From positions 1,178,001-1,242,000 of the forward strand of contig NC_013799.1 of NCBI RefSeq assembly GCF_000010785.1: a stretch of 64,000 bases of DNA, given 5' to 3'. Positions 62,565 to 64,000 of the stretch are shown one piece after another. The notes under the pieces were generated by a model. The model was not told where the DNA came from. It was given only the letters and a program-made list of their open reading frames with translations, and searched no databases. A program made the translations under genes and the position numbers. Position 1 is the stretch's first letter. Each line of letters opens with the position of its first letter. This stretch comes from Hydrogenobacter thermophilus TK-6. Lineage in GTDB: Bacteria; Aquificota; Aquificia; Aquificales; Aquificaceae.

Positions 62565-63512
62565 CCAGTCCCAGTTTTTTAAAGTCCACTCTACGGTTCT
62601 CTTTATGCCTTCCTCAAGACTTACCTTTGGCTTCCAGCCCAGCATCTTTTGAGCTTTTTCTATGTCTGCCCATGTTGCCCTCATATCCGCCTTGTGAAAT
62701 TCTCTGTACTCCACCTTTGCCTTTTTGCCCGTGTACTTTTCTATAAGCTCAATCACATAAGATAGCTGGTGAGGGTTGTTGTTTCCAAGATTGAATATTT
62801 CATATCCCTTTGAGTTGAGTGCCAGGAGCGTACCTTCCGCTATATCGTCTATGTAAGTAAAATCTCTACTCTGAGTTCCATCACCGAATATCTCCAGGGG
62901 TTTCCCTTCCAGCACCCACTTTATAAACCTAAACACGCTCATGTCAGGTCTTCCTGCAGGGCCGTAAACGGTAAAGTAGCGCACTATCAGCACATCAATG
63001 CCATAAAGGTAGTGGTAAGTGTAAGCTATAACCTCAGCGGATTTTTTTGAGGCAGCGTAGGGAGATATAGGGAAGTTTACCGGAAGCTCCTCTTTGAAGG
63101 GCATAGACTGTCCAGCATACAAAGACGAAGTGGAAGCAAGTAAAAACTTCTTTACACCAAATTCTTTGCAAAGCTCAAGGAGGTTAAGCGTTCCCATAGC
63201 GTTGGTGCTCATATAAATAAAGGGGTTTTCCATAGAGTATCTAACGCCGGCTCTTGCAGCCTCGTTTATAACGGCATCAAAGGAGTGAGCCTTAAAAACT
63301 TCCCTCAGAGAGCAAAAATCCTCTATGTCAAGCTGGTAGAAGGTGAAGTTTTTGTATTTTTTTAAGAGGTTTAATCTGTAGTTTTTTAGTTTCACATCAT
63401 AGTAATCGTTTAAGTTATCTACGCCAACTATCTGAATGCCCTTCTCCAAGAGCTTTTCCGATACCTTCCAGCCTATGAACCCCGCACAACCTGTGACTAA
63501 AAAGCTCTGCAT
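62544..63512 (-). CDS. UDP-sugar 4-epimerase (UDP-glucuronate 4-epimerase-like)
   Basis: An extended short-chain dehydrogenase. From the ATG at 63512 it has 322 residues. It shows the NAD loop VTGCAGFIGWKVSE, DNLNDYYDVKLKNYRL (a segment typical of UDP-GlcA 4-epimerases), ASTSSLYAG and the catalytic Y-x3-K in SPYAASKKSAE, and RYFTVYGPAGRPDM. Upstream in-frame ATGs at 63521 and 63536 would encroach on the divergent ATPase gene. It would act on products of the dehydrogenase at 2670 for surface polysaccharide. Confidence 0.87.
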   Translation of the reverse strand: MQSFLVTGCAGFIGWKVSEKLLEKGIQIVGVDNLNDYYDVKLKNYRLNLLKKYKNFTFYQLDIEDFCSLREVFKAHSFDAVINEAARAGVRYSMENPFIYMSTNAMGTLNLLELCKEFGVKKFLLASTSSLYAGQSMPFKEELPVNFPISPYAASKKSAEVIAYTYHYLYGIDVLIVRYFTVYGPAGRPDMSVFRFIKWVLEGKPLEIFGDGTQSRDFTYIDDIAEGTLLALNSKGYEIFNLGNNNPHQLSYVIELIEKYTGKKAKVEYREFHKADMRATWADIEKAQKMLGWKPKVSLEEGIKRTVEWTLKNWDWLKDVKL

Positions 63513-63527
63513 TATAATCATTTTAGC

Positions 63528-64000
63528 ATGCATCACCTATACCCCGATGATGTACTTTCTTTACTAAAGACCAGCTTTTTGGGACTGAGTGAGGAAGAAG
63601 CAAAGAGGAGATACCAGCAGTACGGAGCCAACCAGCTGACTGAAGAGGAAGAAAGTAAGTGGAGAGTACTTCTCAGGCAATTCACCAGTCCCTTTATAGT
63701 TATCCTGATGGTGGCGGGTCTTGTGGCTGTCTTTTTTGGGGACCTTGCGGATGGGATGGTGGTTTATGGGCTTGTAATTGCCAACGGTCTTATAGGCTTT
63801 TATCAGGAACTTAAGGCTATTGCATCCATAAAAGCTCTGAAAATGGTAAGCGCTCCAAGTATTAGAGTGATAAGAGATGGGAAAGAGAAGGAGGTAGAAG
63901 CCAAATATCTGGTGCCCGGTGATATAGTTCTTCTCTCAGAAGGTGATATGGTTCCTGCTGACATAAGGTTGCTGGAGTCAAGTGGGGTAGTTGTAGATGA
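63528..64000 (+). CDS. P-type cation-transporting ATPase, N-terminal part (3' truncated by window edge)
   Basis: The frame is open from ATG 63528 to the right edge (157 codons). It reads as a P2-type ATPase N-terminus: LGLSEEEAKRRYQQYGANQL, a first membrane pair (TSPFIVILMVAGLVAVFFGD), VVYGLVIANGLIGFYQELKA, and the actuator domain start RVIRDGKEKEVEAKYLVPGDIVLLSEGDMVPADIRL, all typical of Ca2+/Mg2+/K+-transporting ATPases. The phosphorylation DKTGT motif lies beyond the window, so the ion is undetermined. It is divergent from the epimerase. Confidence 0.88.
   Translation, partial: MHHLYPDDVLSLLKTSFLGLSEEEAKRRYQQYGANQLTEEEESKWRVLLRQFTSPFIVILMVAGLVAVFFGDLADGMVVYGLVIANGLIGFYQELKAIASIKALKMVSAPSIRVIRDGKEKEVEAKYLVPGDIVLLSEGDMVPADIRLLESSGVVVD

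Overview
The window looks like a chromosome segment from a chemolithoautotrophic thermophile of the Aquificales (Hydrogenobacter/Thermocrinis/Aquifex type). The evidence is a full-length reverse gyrase, a sulfide:quinone oxidoreductase of 430 residues whose three cysteines fall at 124, 156 and 347 as I recall them for the Aquifex aeolicus enzyme, an adjacent cytochrome bc1 operon, a two-thioredoxin-fold protein disulfide oxidoreductase, an archaeal-type RNA ligase and an Aquifex-type IscU. Genes are packed tightly, often with 1-14 base overlaps, in short operons on both strands. I found no rRNA, tRNA or CRISPR array.

Layout. 1-9200: housekeeping genes (murC end, recJ, DUF2227, a nucleotide-sugar dehydrogenase, thrS, a universal stress protein, plsC, tgt, a YqiA-like hydrolase). 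9270-12315: a sulfur-relay/Fe-S operon (IscU, PP-loop ATPase, TusA, DUF1858, NifU C-terminal domain) running into aroE. 12321-14006: a PIN nuclease and an RNA ligase. 14046-24111: lepA, recG, a secreted unknown, GT39, plsY, guaA, a BASS transporter and rlpA. 24087-28038: a molybdate-uptake operon headed by an XRE regulator fused to a binding-protein-like domain; it looks richer in G+C than its surroundings. 28058-31278: a mercury-resistance operon (CsoR-like repressor, merT, merP, merA) with a clear promoter/operator, beside a broken TauE-like exporter. 31317-33310: a MobA-HMA fusion, a small kinase and an EndoIII-like glycosylase.

33288-40783: the bc1 operon on the minus strand and sqr on the plus strand are separated by about 3.6 kb of acquired DNA. 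This holds two glycosyltransferases, a defective insertion sequence and transposase debris. It is bounded by insertion-sequence-type ends and flanked by two ~100 bp direct copies of what appears to be a bidirectional promoter. Sulfide electrons enter at Sqr and pass through quinone to bc1, so this is the energy-metabolism core of the window.

40780-50784: mutS2, a frameshifted tnpB, a DUF3108/TPR/disulfide-oxidoreductase operon behind a perfect 26 bp palindrome, and a four-gene surface-sugar operon: methyltransferase, SpsF-aminotransferase fusion, beta-propeller glycosidase-like protein and PseG-like hydrolase. 50825-64000: an HTH-NosL fusion, a lipoprotein, a DsbC-like lipoprotein, bioF, a large beta-propeller/coiled-coil/AAA+ protein, reverse gyrase, a small membrane protein, dxs, a UDP-sugar epimerase and the start of a P-type cation ATPase.

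A recurring oddity is that three genes (a tauE-like gene, merT and tnpB) are each knocked out of frame by exactly one extra base in an 8-base homopolymer. Three other genes carry intact 8-base runs in frame.
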